DNA from: Dehalococcoidales bacterium
GTDB lineage: Bacteria > Chloroflexota > Dehalococcoidia > Dehalococcoidales > Fen-1064
Direction of reading: 5' to 3'
Assembly: GCA_028713395.1 (NCBI GenBank)
Contig: JAQTOJ010000020.1
Location: 1 to 14,296 of the forward strand
DNA: 14,296 nt
Shown: positions 7,667-13,604 of the stretch, piece after piece
Numbering within the stretch: position 1 is the first letter of the stretch
How the letters are laid out: each line of letters opens with the position of its first letter
Translations under genes and position numbers: made by a program
The notes under the pieces: generated by a model
Seen by the model: only the letters and a program-made list of their open reading frames with translations
Databases searched by the model: none
Told to the model about the DNA's origin: nothing

Positions 7667-7694
7667 TCAGCTTTCAGCGGTCAGCTATTAGCGA
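7667..7694. repeat. Degenerate heptad repeat TCAGCNN, left flank of the GNAT gene
   Basis: Four consecutive 7-base units follow the pattern TCAGCNN (TCAGCTT, TCAGCGG, TCAGCTA, TTAGCGA). The first 18 bases match the reverse complement of 8298-8315 at 17 positions. The repeat encodes the last residues and stop codon of the GNAT gene. Short GCTGA-based heptads like this occur between genes in various bacteria; I cannot name a formal family. Confidence 0.7.
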
Positions 7695-8276
7695 CAAGTA
7701 CCATATGAGCATAATTTGGTCAGCGATTGCCGGTTCATTTAGATATTGATACCGGCTGATGACTCCTAATTCGCCCCCCTGTTTTTGATAAAAACGGCAA
7801 GCAGGCACATTGATGTTCTGAGTTTCGACCGATAGCTGCGAACAGTTTCTTTCCTTCGCCCATTTCACCGCGGATCTGAACAAAGCACTGCCAATGCCCT
7901 TTCTCTTGTACTCAGGTAGAACACGTATATCCCATAACGCCGCTAAATCATTGCGTCCAAAAAGCATGTGTACGCCTGGTGTGTTATAAGCTACCGCGGC
8001 GCCTCCGATAAGAGACCCATTGATAGTTGCGGTAAAAAGTCCCCAGTTAGCGGTTTGGAAATTGGTTAACCATCTCGTTGGGCCTTCTTTATCCAATGCA
8101 TCATAATCGAATTCATATGGTTGGGGAACAGCTTCTTCTCGCAGGATTATACCGCCAAGTCCGCAGTTCACATGTTCAGGAACAAAACGGGAAGTCACGG
8201 TCACTTTCATGGGGATTTTGCCGTAATCGATCAATTGTGACCGGGTCAGGCTGGAAATTGAAATGGTGATTTCCAA
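7674..8276 (-). CDS. GNAT-family N-acetyltransferase
   Basis: The 200-residue protein has a GNAT domain in its C-terminal half. WDIRVLPEYKRKGIGSALF (115-133) holds the R-x-x-G-x-G acetyl-CoA pyrophosphate loop of motif A, and ETQNINVPACRFYQKQG (151-167) is motif B. GNAT enzymes transfer acetyl groups from acetyl-CoA to amines; the substrate here cannot be inferred. The first ATG is internal (residue 23) and lacks a ribosome binding site. TTG at 8276, with GGAGG about 11 bases upstream, keeps the conserved-looking N-terminus and is preferred. Residues 195-200 (SLIADR) and the stop are encoded by the heptad repeat at 7674-7694, so the natural C-terminus may have been replaced. Inverted repeats on both sides suggest a separately acquired cassette. 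Confidence 0.85.
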   Translation of the reverse strand: MEITISISSLTRSQLIDYGKIPMKVTVTSRFVPEHVNCGLGGIILREEAVPQPYEFDYDALDKEGPTRWLTNFQTANWGLFTATINGSLIGGAAVAYNTPGVHMLFGRNDLAALWDIRVLPEYKRKGIGSALFRSAVKWAKERNCSQLSVETQNINVPACRFYQKQGGELGVISRYQYLNEPAIADQIMLIWYLSLIADR

Positions 8277-8297
8277 CGGATTCGTTCCCTCCGGACC

Positions 8298-8318
8298 CTG
8301 ACGGCTGAAAGCTGAGTG
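8298..8318. repeat. Degenerate heptad repeat CTGANNG, right flank of the GNAT gene
   Basis: Three 7-base units (CTGACGG, CTGAAAG, CTGAGTG) form the inverted counterpart of the repeat at 7667-7694; 8298-8315 matches its reverse complement at 17 of 18 bases. It fills the gap between the GNAT start and the stop codon of the TrkA gene at 8322. No target-site duplication is evident. Confidence 0.7.
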
Positions 8319-8321
8319 CTC

Positions 8322-8987
8322 TTAACTCATCCCGCGCAGGGCTTTTCTGACATCGCCTTCCATCAACGGGTCGATCACCGCCACGATCTGGTCTTCGGCC
8401 ATAATTACCGTCGTTGGGCTGGGCACCACCGGTTTTTGGGCTTTCCGAATTATCAGGGTTAATATCGTACCGGCGGGGAAATTGATATCCTTGATTGCTT
8501 TGCCTACCGAGGCGGCGCCCTGCGGTATTTTCACTTCCACGATCTCCAGCCCTTTGTCCCGGATTTCGTGCAAGTGGGTCACGGGGTGGGTCGGCACCAC
8601 ATCGGTAATTTGTTCCAGTATCACATTGGTGCTGCTGATCGTAATATCGATGCCCAATTTCTTGAACAATATTTCGTTGCGCGGGTTACGGATGCGGGCG
8701 ATGGTCCGGGGCACATTGAACTTGTGCTTGGCCACCTGGCAGGATACCAGGTTATCGCCGTCATCGCCGGTCACGGCAATCAACATGTTGGCGCGCGCCG
8801 TGCCGACCTCGGCTAACAAAGAGGTTTCGCAACCGTCGCCGCGGACGCAGATACTGCCGAGTTCTTCGTTGATAATATCGCAATATGCCTGACTTTTCTC
8901 GATTACGAGCACTTCATGCCCTTCTTCCAAAAGGGCTTTGGAGAGATAATAACCCACCCTGCCGCCACCAACGACAATGATATACAT
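8322..8987 (-). CDS. TrkA-type K+ regulatory subunit (RCK_N plus RCK_C)
   Basis: This 221-residue protein has an NAD-binding RCK_N domain (1-120), with the Rossmann loop GGGRVG (7-12) and Glu30 at the end of strand 2, a residue typical of NAD(H) selectivity. An RCK_C domain follows (about 140-221). Such proteins sit on the cytoplasmic face of Trk/Ktr potassium channels and gate them in response to nucleotides. The reading frame is open upstream to 9065, but ATG at 8987 follows GGAGGGG by 5 bases and begins exactly at MYIIVVGGG, so I place the start there. It starts one base after the stop of the preceding TrkA gene. No TrkH/KtrB channel gene is in the window, so the partner is unknown. Confidence 0.9.
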   Translation of the reverse strand: MYIIVVGGGRVGYYLSKALLEEGHEVLVIEKSQAYCDIINEELGSICVRGDGCETSLLAEVGTARANMLIAVTGDDGDNLVSCQVAKHKFNVPRTIARIRNPRNEILFKKLGIDITISSTNVILEQITDVVPTHPVTHLHEIRDKGLEIVEVKIPQGAASVGKAIKDINFPAGTILTLIIRKAQKPVVPSPTTVIMAEDQIVAVIDPLMEGDVRKALRGMS

Positions 8988-8988
8988 C

Positions 8989-9387
8989 TTACCCCTCCAG
9001 CTTCTTCTTGAGAATATCCGCGAAAATGACAGTCGGGCTGATAGATTCAAGCCCCAGGCTCTCATATAGTTCCTGCCTGAGGGGATCGTAAATACGGCAG
9101 ATCACCCGTTTGACGTTGAAGGTATGCTTGGCAATTTGTGAAGCCAGGATGTTGCGGTTATCACCCTGGGTGATCGCAAAGAAGGCGTCCGCCTGTTCGA
9201 TGCCGGCTTTTCTTAAAGCATCTTCATCTATGCCGTTGCCTACCAGGGCTTTGCCTTTAAAACCCGCCGGTAACCGCCGGAAACTGTAAGAATCGAGGTC
9301 GAGGACGGTGATATTATGCCCTTCGGCATCCAGTAAACCGGCCAGCGTTGCCCCCACTCTGCCACAACCCATAATTACGATTTTCAT
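8989..9387 (-). CDS. Short TrkA-type protein (RCK_N only)
   Basis: The 132-residue protein is a single RCK_N domain: MKIVIMGCGRVG gives the dinucleotide loop (7-12), Asp30 ends strand 2 (NAD binding), and the helical tail ends with DILKKKLEG. There is no RCK_C domain, unlike the next gene. The upstream frame is open to 9435, but ATG at 9387 is preceded by GAGGGAGA and starts right at the Rossmann strand, so it is preferred. Its final codons contain the ribosome binding site of the next TrkA gene, giving tight coupling. The two proteins may form a heteromeric gating ring; this is inference. Confidence 0.9.
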   Translation of the reverse strand: MKIVIMGCGRVGATLAGLLDAEGHNITVLDLDSYSFRRLPAGFKGKALVGNGIDEDALRKAGIEQADAFFAITQGDNRNILASQIAKHTFNVKRVICRIYDPLRQELYESLGLESISPTVIFADILKKKLEG

Positions 9388-9395
9388 ATTCTCCC

Positions 9396-9824
9396 TCACT
9401 CCGGCTGAGACTGTTGGTATAGAATCACCGGACAAGGCGCGTTTTTCAGCACGTAGGGCGTTACATTCCCCATGCTGAATTGTCCGAATTGGCGTTTGTA
9501 GGTCAAGCCCATAACAATCAAATCGATTTCCCGCTCAACGGCTTCATCCACGATGCTCGGTCCGGCGTTACGGGCTTGCAGCAGGTCGGTTTCAATTTCA
9601 CATCCCTGGGCGAGGGCGGTTTTTTCCGCTTGGGTAAGGATATTTTCCGCTTTTCTCACTTCCCCGGCCAGTTCAGCATCCAGCGGCAGCGAGCGTTCGA
9701 TGGGGATAACGTGCAATGCCAGAATCTTCGCCTTTTCCTTGCGGGCAAGGCGGCAGGCTAATTTAATCGTTTCCACATCCACTTCGCTGCCCACCACCGG
9801 CACCAGGATTTTATGAAATTCCAT
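9396..9824 (-). CDS. Universal stress protein (UspA family)
   Basis: The 142-residue protein is a single USP domain: KILVPVVGSE (5-14), ALHVIP (36-41), IDLIVMGL (100-107) and the C-terminal NAPCPVILY (128-136). USPs are small cytoplasmic proteins, many of which bind ATP through G-x2-G-x9-G-(S/T). Here that region has Gly106 and Gly119, but Tyr and Asn replace the middle Gly and the Ser/Thr, so ATP binding is uncertain. It is the first gene of an operon with the two TrkA genes (gaps of 8 and 1 bases). A near-consensus promoter lies about 38 bases upstream. Only a weak AGAG precedes ATG at 9824. Confidence 0.9.
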   Translation of the reverse strand: MEFHKILVPVVGSEVDVETIKLACRLARKEKAKILALHVIPIERSLPLDAELAGEVRKAENILTQAEKTALAQGCEIETDLLQARNAGPSIVDEAVEREIDLIVMGLTYKRQFGQFSMGNVTPYVLKNAPCPVILYQQSQPE

Positions 9825-9861
9825 CTCTATTCGCTTTTACAGTCCTTAAAAATAACAACTC

Positions 9862-9890
9862 ATTATATGCTGACTTTTCATGTGATTCAA
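9862..9890 (-). promoter_or_regulatory. Sigma-70 promoter of the USP-TrkA-TrkA operon
   Basis: On the minus strand, TTGAAT (9890-9885), a 17-base spacer and TATAAT (9867-9862) match the consensus at 4/6 and 6/6. Transcription would start near 9855, about 30 bases before the USP start codon. Confidence 0.75.
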
Positions 9891-9923
9891 CGTTTATTTT
9901 ACGCCTATTCTACCGCGTATTTT

Positions 9924-10063
9924 GATACAACAGAGCCAGATCGTCCGCAGGAGGCCGCGGTGCATCCGCCGCCGGCGCAACCGTCTATCGCCGGGGTGAG
10001 AAGATGGTACTTCCTGAAAACGCTCTCTGCTGATCATCACTTCTGTTCTACTTGAAAAACCAA
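9924..10063 (-). ncRNA. Candidate structured small RNA with a CCUCC loop
   Basis: The gap between the USP gene and nadB holds a GC-rich block that can fold into a closed multibranch structure. The closing helix pairs 9924-9935 with 10025-10035 (11 pairs, one bulge). Inside are three hairpins: 10000-10013 (GAAG/CTTC), 9972-9994 (CCGGCG/CGCCGG) and 9945-9960 (CCGC/GCGG). In the closing helix and at the edges of two hairpins, G-U wobbles on the minus strand would be A-C mismatches on the plus strand, which argues that the minus strand is the RNA. The loop of the last hairpin shows CCUCC, complementary to a Shine-Dalgarno sequence. An extended -10 element lies just upstream. No intrinsic terminator is seen, so the 3' end is unknown. 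I recognise no known riboswitch or sRNA family. Confidence 0.4.
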
Positions 10064-10069
10064 CTCCAT

Positions 10070-10078
10070 ATTATAACA
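10070..10078 (-). promoter_or_regulatory. Extended -10 promoter element (TGTTATAAT)
   Basis: The minus-strand sequence TGTTATAAT is a perfect TATAAT with the TGn extension that can replace a -35 element. No good -35 is present. Transcription would start near 10063 and run into the candidate RNA. An imperfect hairpin (10078-10100, 7 pairs, one bulge), which could be a weak end signal for nadB, lies just upstream. Confidence 0.5.
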
Positions 10079-10118
10079 CCTTTAAAAATACCATTAAGGT
10101 TGATATTAAGGAGTTTTT

Positions 10119-11657
10119 TCATTTTGAAGGGAAGATGACATGGTGTTGCCATTTTTCGAGCGTGGCAGGAAAATCGGAACGGAAATGGGCACCGCGGCTT
10201 TCTTCGCGCAACAATGCGGCCTCTGCCATTAGGCGACCAGTTGTGACCATGTTATTCAGTTCGTGGGTGGCTTTATCCACTGGCGCAATGATTTGTTTCT
10301 GCCAGTCAGACAAGATAGAGGTTGCTTCGGTCAGGCCTTCTTTGTTTCTAATAATGCCTACCTTGTCCCACATCAAGGATTGGAGGTTTTTTAAGGTCAG
10401 CGGCATATTGTTAATTCTGGTTTTCGGCGCGCGCAAGCTGGTGTAACGGTCTGCGGGTTTGACAGCTAATTTTTCCGCTTTGCCGCTGATCGTCCTTTCC
10501 AGAATCCGTTTGCTGAAGACCAGCACTTCCAGCATGGAGTTAGATGCCAGCCGGTTGGCGCCGTGAACGCCGGTACAGGCTGTTTCACCCGTGGCAAACA
10601 GTCCGGGAAGATTGGTTTCTCCCCAGGTATTGACTCTCACCCCACCCATCATATAGTGCGCCGCCGGGGCAACCGGTACCAATTCCTTGGTGATATCCAG
10701 CCCGTTATCCAGACAATAGCGGTAAATATGCGGGAAACGGGTGGTGGTGAGACTACGCGGCAGGTGAGTGACATCGATATAGACATGGTCGGACTTGGTT
10801 TTAATCATTTCGTAGAGTATGCTGCGCGCCACCACATCACGCGGTGCCAGTTCGGCTTCAGGTGTGTAATCCAGCATGAAACGGCGTTTTTCAACGTTCC
10901 TGAGAATGCCGCCCTCGCCGCGTACGGCTTCGGTGATCAGGAACGGTTCGACACCGGGCATATTCAAGCAGGTGGGATGGAATTGCAAAAATTCCATATC
11001 GGTAATCTGCGCCCCCGCTTGATAAGCTAACGCAATACCATCGCCGGTGGCGATTTCGGAGTTGGTGTTGAACTTAAACAGTTTGCCGCCGCCGCCGGTA
11101 GCCAGTATCAGATATTTGCATTCGAATTCTTCGGCAAAACCGCTGACGCAATCCATGACGCGCACACCCTTGACAATGCCGTCTTCGAGCAGGATATCGG
11201 TGGCCAGGTATTGTTCCAGCACTTTGATATCGGTAGCGCGGACACGGTTGCTGAGCGTCACTTCGATGTGTTCGCCGGTGGCGTCACCGCCGGCATGTAG
11301 GATCCGCGGCACGCTGTGCGCGGCTTCCGTGGTGAGGGTAATTTTACCGTCTAGAGTATCGAACGGCACGCCGTAATCCACCAGATCAGAAATTCTATCG
11401 GGAGCTTCGGTGGTGAGAATACGCACCGCTTCTTCATCGCAAAGACCGGCGCCGGCTTCGATAGTATCTCGGAAATGCAGCGCCGGGGAATCATTGGCGC
11501 CGATGGGCGCGGCGATGCCGCCCTGCGCGTGGCGGGTATTGCAATCCTGTATATGCCCTTTGGTAACTATCAATACCGAGCCGAACTGTCTCGCCTGCAA
11601 GGCCGTGTACAGACCGGCAATACCGCTTCCTACCAGGACATAATCGAAGTAAGGCAT
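10119..11657 (-). CDS. nadB: L-aspartate oxidase (quinolinate synthesis, NAD pathway)
   Basis: NadB oxidises L-aspartate to iminoaspartate with FAD, the first step of de novo NAD synthesis. The 512-residue protein shows the FAD loop VGSGIAGLYTA (9-19), RHAQGGIAA (42-50), ATGGGGKLF (186-194) and the C-terminal GANRLASNSMLEV (366-378). Probable active-site residues by comparison with the E. coli enzyme are E111, H227, R273, H334 and R369; all are present. The length is normal. GGGAGA about 9 bases upstream supports ATG at 11657. The quinolinate partner genes nadA and nadC are not in this window. An intrinsic terminator lies only 26 bases upstream, so nadB either has a promoter overlapping that hairpin or depends on read-through from yajC. 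Confidence 0.96.
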   Translation of the reverse strand: MPYFDYVLVGSGIAGLYTALQARQFGSVLIVTKGHIQDCNTRHAQGGIAAPIGANDSPALHFRDTIEAGAGLCDEEAVRILTTEAPDRISDLVDYGVPFDTLDGKITLTTEAAHSVPRILHAGGDATGEHIEVTLSNRVRATDIKVLEQYLATDILLEDGIVKGVRVMDCVSGFAEEFECKYLILATGGGGKLFKFNTNSEIATGDGIALAYQAGAQITDMEFLQFHPTCLNMPGVEPFLITEAVRGEGGILRNVEKRRFMLDYTPEAELAPRDVVARSILYEMIKTKSDHVYIDVTHLPRSLTTTRFPHIYRYCLDNGLDITKELVPVAPAAHYMMGGVRVNTWGETNLPGLFATGETACTGVHGANRLASNSMLEVLVFSKRILERTISGKAEKLAVKPADRYTSLRAPKTRINNMPLTLKNLQSLMWDKVGIIRNKEGLTEATSILSDWQKQIIAPVDKATHELNNMVTTGRLMAEAALLREESRGAHFRSDFPATLEKWQHHVIFPSK

Positions 11658-11680
11658 ATTCTCAATCTCCCGAATGGATA

Positions 11681-11716
11681 AAAGCTCCTACCGGTTTTTT
11701 CTGACCCGGTAGGAGC
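11681..11716 (-). terminator. Intrinsic terminator after yajC, upstream of nadB
   Basis: A perfect 11-base stem pairs 11684-11694 with 11706-11716, with an 11-base loop. Read on the minus strand it is followed by TTTTATCC, fitting a terminator for the miaB-yajC transcript. It sits between yajC and nadB, which run in the same direction, so it could also attenuate nadB. On the plus strand the stem is followed by CTATTTTG, a poorer tail. Confidence 0.8.
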
Positions 11717-11780
11717 CTATTTTGTTATCGATCCAGATCCCCGGAAATGATCCCGAACTCTTAACAGCGAAAGCTCAGGC

Positions 11781-12185
11781 CTATTTTACCTCAGCGGTTT
11801 CTTCCGTGACCTTGCTGGCGATAGCAGATTTGATGAAGCGCATCGTAGTGCCGGATTCAACTTTGATGGTGATGCTGTCTTCAGTCACGTTCTCTACCGT
11901 GCCGTACAAACCGCCGATGGTGATCACACGGTCGCCACGCTGGATTGACTGCATCATTTTCGTGTGCTCCTGCTGGCGTTTGCGCTGCGGGCGGATGGTG
12001 AGGAAATACATCATGACGAAGAGCAGGACGATGAAACCGATCATAACGAGGAAACTCTGTGTAGAGCTGGCGCTGGATGAAGTGGAAGTCCCATCGGTGG
12101 TCGTCGGGGCGCAACTGGCCAACGCCAAAACGGTAGCGATCAACCCGGCCACCAAGCCCATCGATAATAATACTTTCTTTCGCAA
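11781..12185 (-). CDS. yajC: YajC, Sec translocon accessory subunit, with a lipoprotein-like N-terminus
   Basis: YajC associates with SecDF in the inner membrane. The core is typical: one membrane segment (about 44-63), the basic motif IRPQRKRQQEH (64-74) and GDRVITIGGLYGTVENV (84-100). At 134 residues it is longer than most members because of an N-terminal extension: a positively charged start, a hydrophobic stretch and LALASC, a good lipobox with Cys25, followed by a Ser/Thr-rich linker (28-43). The start is TTG at 12185 with a full AAGGAGG 8 bases upstream, so the extension is well supported. The gene follows miaB by 13 bases and is probably co-transcribed. Confidence 0.93.
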   Translation of the reverse strand: MRKKVLLSMGLVAGLIATVLALASCAPTTTDGTSTSSSASSTQSFLVMIGFIVLLFVMMYFLTIRPQRKRQQEHTKMMQSIQRGDRVITIGGLYGTVENVTEDSITIKVESGTTMRFIKSAIASKVTEETAEVK

Positions 12186-12198
12186 AATCTTTGCCTCC

Positions 12199-13449
12199 TT
12201 AAGCTATCTCGCATGTCCCCTGCAATGACCAGGGGCTGGTGCGTTCTATTCTAATACTAACTAATTTGCCGTGCCAATCGGCGGTGTCTCTAAAGAATAC
12301 TATTTTATCAGTTCTCGTCCGCCCGTACCACTTTTCACCTTCTCTTCCCTCTACCAGGACCTCGACGATATTATCCTGTAATGTCGCGTTGATTTGCCCG
12401 CCGATCTCCTCCTGAAGCTGTTCGATGATGTGTAACCGCCGTTTTTTTTCGGCGGCGGAGATATCATCCGGCATTTCACGCGCGGCGATGGTACCCGAAC
12501 GGGGCGAATAAGCGGCCACATGCACCGCGTCTAATTTCAATTCTCTTAAGAGGTCAACGGTTTCCTGAAATTGCGCAGCAGTCTCATCAGGAAAACCCAC
12601 GATGATATCGTTGCTCAAAGCTACTCCCTTTATCTTAGCACGGATTTCTGCAACGAGTCGGCGGTAGTCGTCTGCGCGGTAGCCCCGGCGCATATTTTGC
12701 AGCACCGTGTCACTCCCCGCTTGAATGGGGATGTTGAAAGCAGGGCACACTTTTGGCAAGTTTGCCACAGTTTCGATAAGATGAAGACTCATATCTTTGG
12801 GATGATTGGTCAGGAAGCGGATGCGCCATAAGCCTTCGGTAGCCTGCAATGCGGTCAATAACTGCGCCAGGTCCGGTTTGTCCGGCAAATCCTGCCCGTA
12901 GGAGTTGACGTTTTGCCCCAGTAAAGTCACTTCACGGGTGCCGCGTTCAACCAGTGCCTGCACTTCGCTCACGATTTCCGCCAGCGGGCGGCTTTTTTCC
13001 CGTCCGCGGCGGTAGGGCACAATGCAGTAGGCGCAGAAATTATTGCAGCCCTGGATGATTGGCACATAAGCGGTGACGCCCGGTTTTTCCGGTATCGCCC
13101 GCCGCCAATCCTCGATGTTTTGCCATGGAGGAGCTTCGCCGGGTTTGAAGAAATAGTCCACATACGGGAAAGACTTGCTCATTTGTGCCGGATTAGCGTC
13201 CACCCAGCAGCCGGTGACCGCCAGTAACATTTGCGGATTGGCTTTTTTGAAGGTTCTTAACGAGTGTAACTTGTTTACCACCCGTTCTTCCGCGTGCTGC
13301 CGCACGACGCAAGTATTGAGGATGACCAAATCTGCTTCATCCGGGTGGATGGTTGGTTGCATTCCCTTTTGGCTGAAGAGGCTGGATAGCCTTTCCGATT
13401 CGGCTTTATTCATCTGGCATCCGATGGTCCAGATATAGTAATAAGACAT
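12199..13449 (-). CDS. miaB: tRNA-2-methylthio-N6-dimethylallyladenosine synthase (MiaB)
   Basis: MiaB is a radical-SAM methylthiotransferase that converts i6A37 to ms2i6A37 in tRNAs reading UNN codons. The 416-residue protein has the N-terminal UPF0004 domain with cluster ligands C11 (TIGCQMN), C47 (NTCVVR) and C81 (TGCWV). The radical-SAM motif CNNFCAYC follows (C135, C139, C142), and a TRAM domain occupies roughly the last 65 residues (from about EVLVEGREGEKWYGRTR). The NTCVVRQHAEERV signature favours MiaB over MtaB or RimO. No Shine-Dalgarno sequence precedes ATG at 13449. Instead a promoter is spaced so that transcription would begin at the ATG itself. yajC follows 13 bases downstream. 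Confidence 0.95.
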   Translation of the reverse strand: MSYYYIWTIGCQMNKAESERLSSLFSQKGMQPTIHPDEADLVILNTCVVRQHAEERVVNKLHSLRTFKKANPQMLLAVTGCWVDANPAQMSKSFPYVDYFFKPGEAPPWQNIEDWRRAIPEKPGVTAYVPIIQGCNNFCAYCIVPYRRGREKSRPLAEIVSEVQALVERGTREVTLLGQNVNSYGQDLPDKPDLAQLLTALQATEGLWRIRFLTNHPKDMSLHLIETVANLPKVCPAFNIPIQAGSDTVLQNMRRGYRADDYRRLVAEIRAKIKGVALSNDIIVGFPDETAAQFQETVDLLRELKLDAVHVAAYSPRSGTIAAREMPDDISAAEKKRRLHIIEQLQEEIGGQINATLQDNIVEVLVEGREGEKWYGRTRTDKIVFFRDTADWHGKLVSIRIERTSPWSLQGTCEIA

Positions 13450-13455
13450 AGATTA

Positions 13456-13485
13456 ATTGTACTGGTTTTAAGCAGGATTTGGTAA
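13456..13485 (-). promoter_or_regulatory. miaB promoter, probably giving a leaderless mRNA
   Basis: On the minus strand, TTACCA (13485-13480), an 18-base spacer and TACAAT (13461-13456) match the sigma-70 consensus at 4/6 and 5/6. Six bases separate the -10 element from the A of the miaB ATG, which is the normal distance to a transcription start, so the message would have no 5' leader. This agrees with the absence of a ribosome binding site. Confidence 0.55.
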
Positions 13486-13497
13486 TTGCCCAATTGT

Positions 13498-13552
13498 TGT
13501 CCCCGCGAAAGTGGGGATCTTTCCTCCGTCATTCCTGCGCAAGCAAGAAGTT
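13498..13552. repeat. Two degenerate palindromic intergenic repeats
   Basis: CCCCGCGAAAGTGGGG (13501-13516) is a 6-pair hairpin with a GAAA tetraloop. About 14 bases later GTCATTCCTGCGCAAGCAAG begins a second, decayed copy. Both resemble the widespread intergenic palindrome of the type GTCATTCCCGCGAAAGCGGGAATC found in many unrelated bacteria. They occupy the space between miaB and the partial gene that ends at 13605. Confidence 0.55.
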
Positions 13553-13604
13553 ATTACAAAATAGTTCGTTGAGCGTCAGTGTGCTTTCTACATTCCGGCT
13601 CTAA

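Noticed and set aside
7667..7694. Short tandem repeat as a CRISPR array
   Set aside because: The 7-base period and lack of spacers rule out CRISPR; it is a degenerate heptad repeat.
8988..9065. N-terminal extension of the second TrkA protein by 26 codons
   Set aside because: It would overlap the preceding TrkA gene, while ATG at 8987 has an ideal ribosome binding site and begins exactly at the Rossmann strand.
9813..10055. 80-codon plus-strand reading frame in the USP-nadB gap
   Set aside because: It has no ribosome binding site, starts inside the USP gene in antisense, and its second half is the GC-rich block better explained as structured RNA.
9924..10063. Known riboswitch in the USP-TrkA upstream region, such as the c-di-AMP (ydaO) class expected near potassium genes
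   Set aside because: I could not find the conserved sequence elements of ydaO or of the cobalamin, FMN, TPP, Moco or c-di-GMP classes. The operon's own promoter also lies downstream of the structure.
13498..13552. Intrinsic terminator for the partial gene ending at 13605
   Set aside because: Neither hairpin is followed by a T-run on the minus strand, and both resemble a dispersed palindromic repeat instead.
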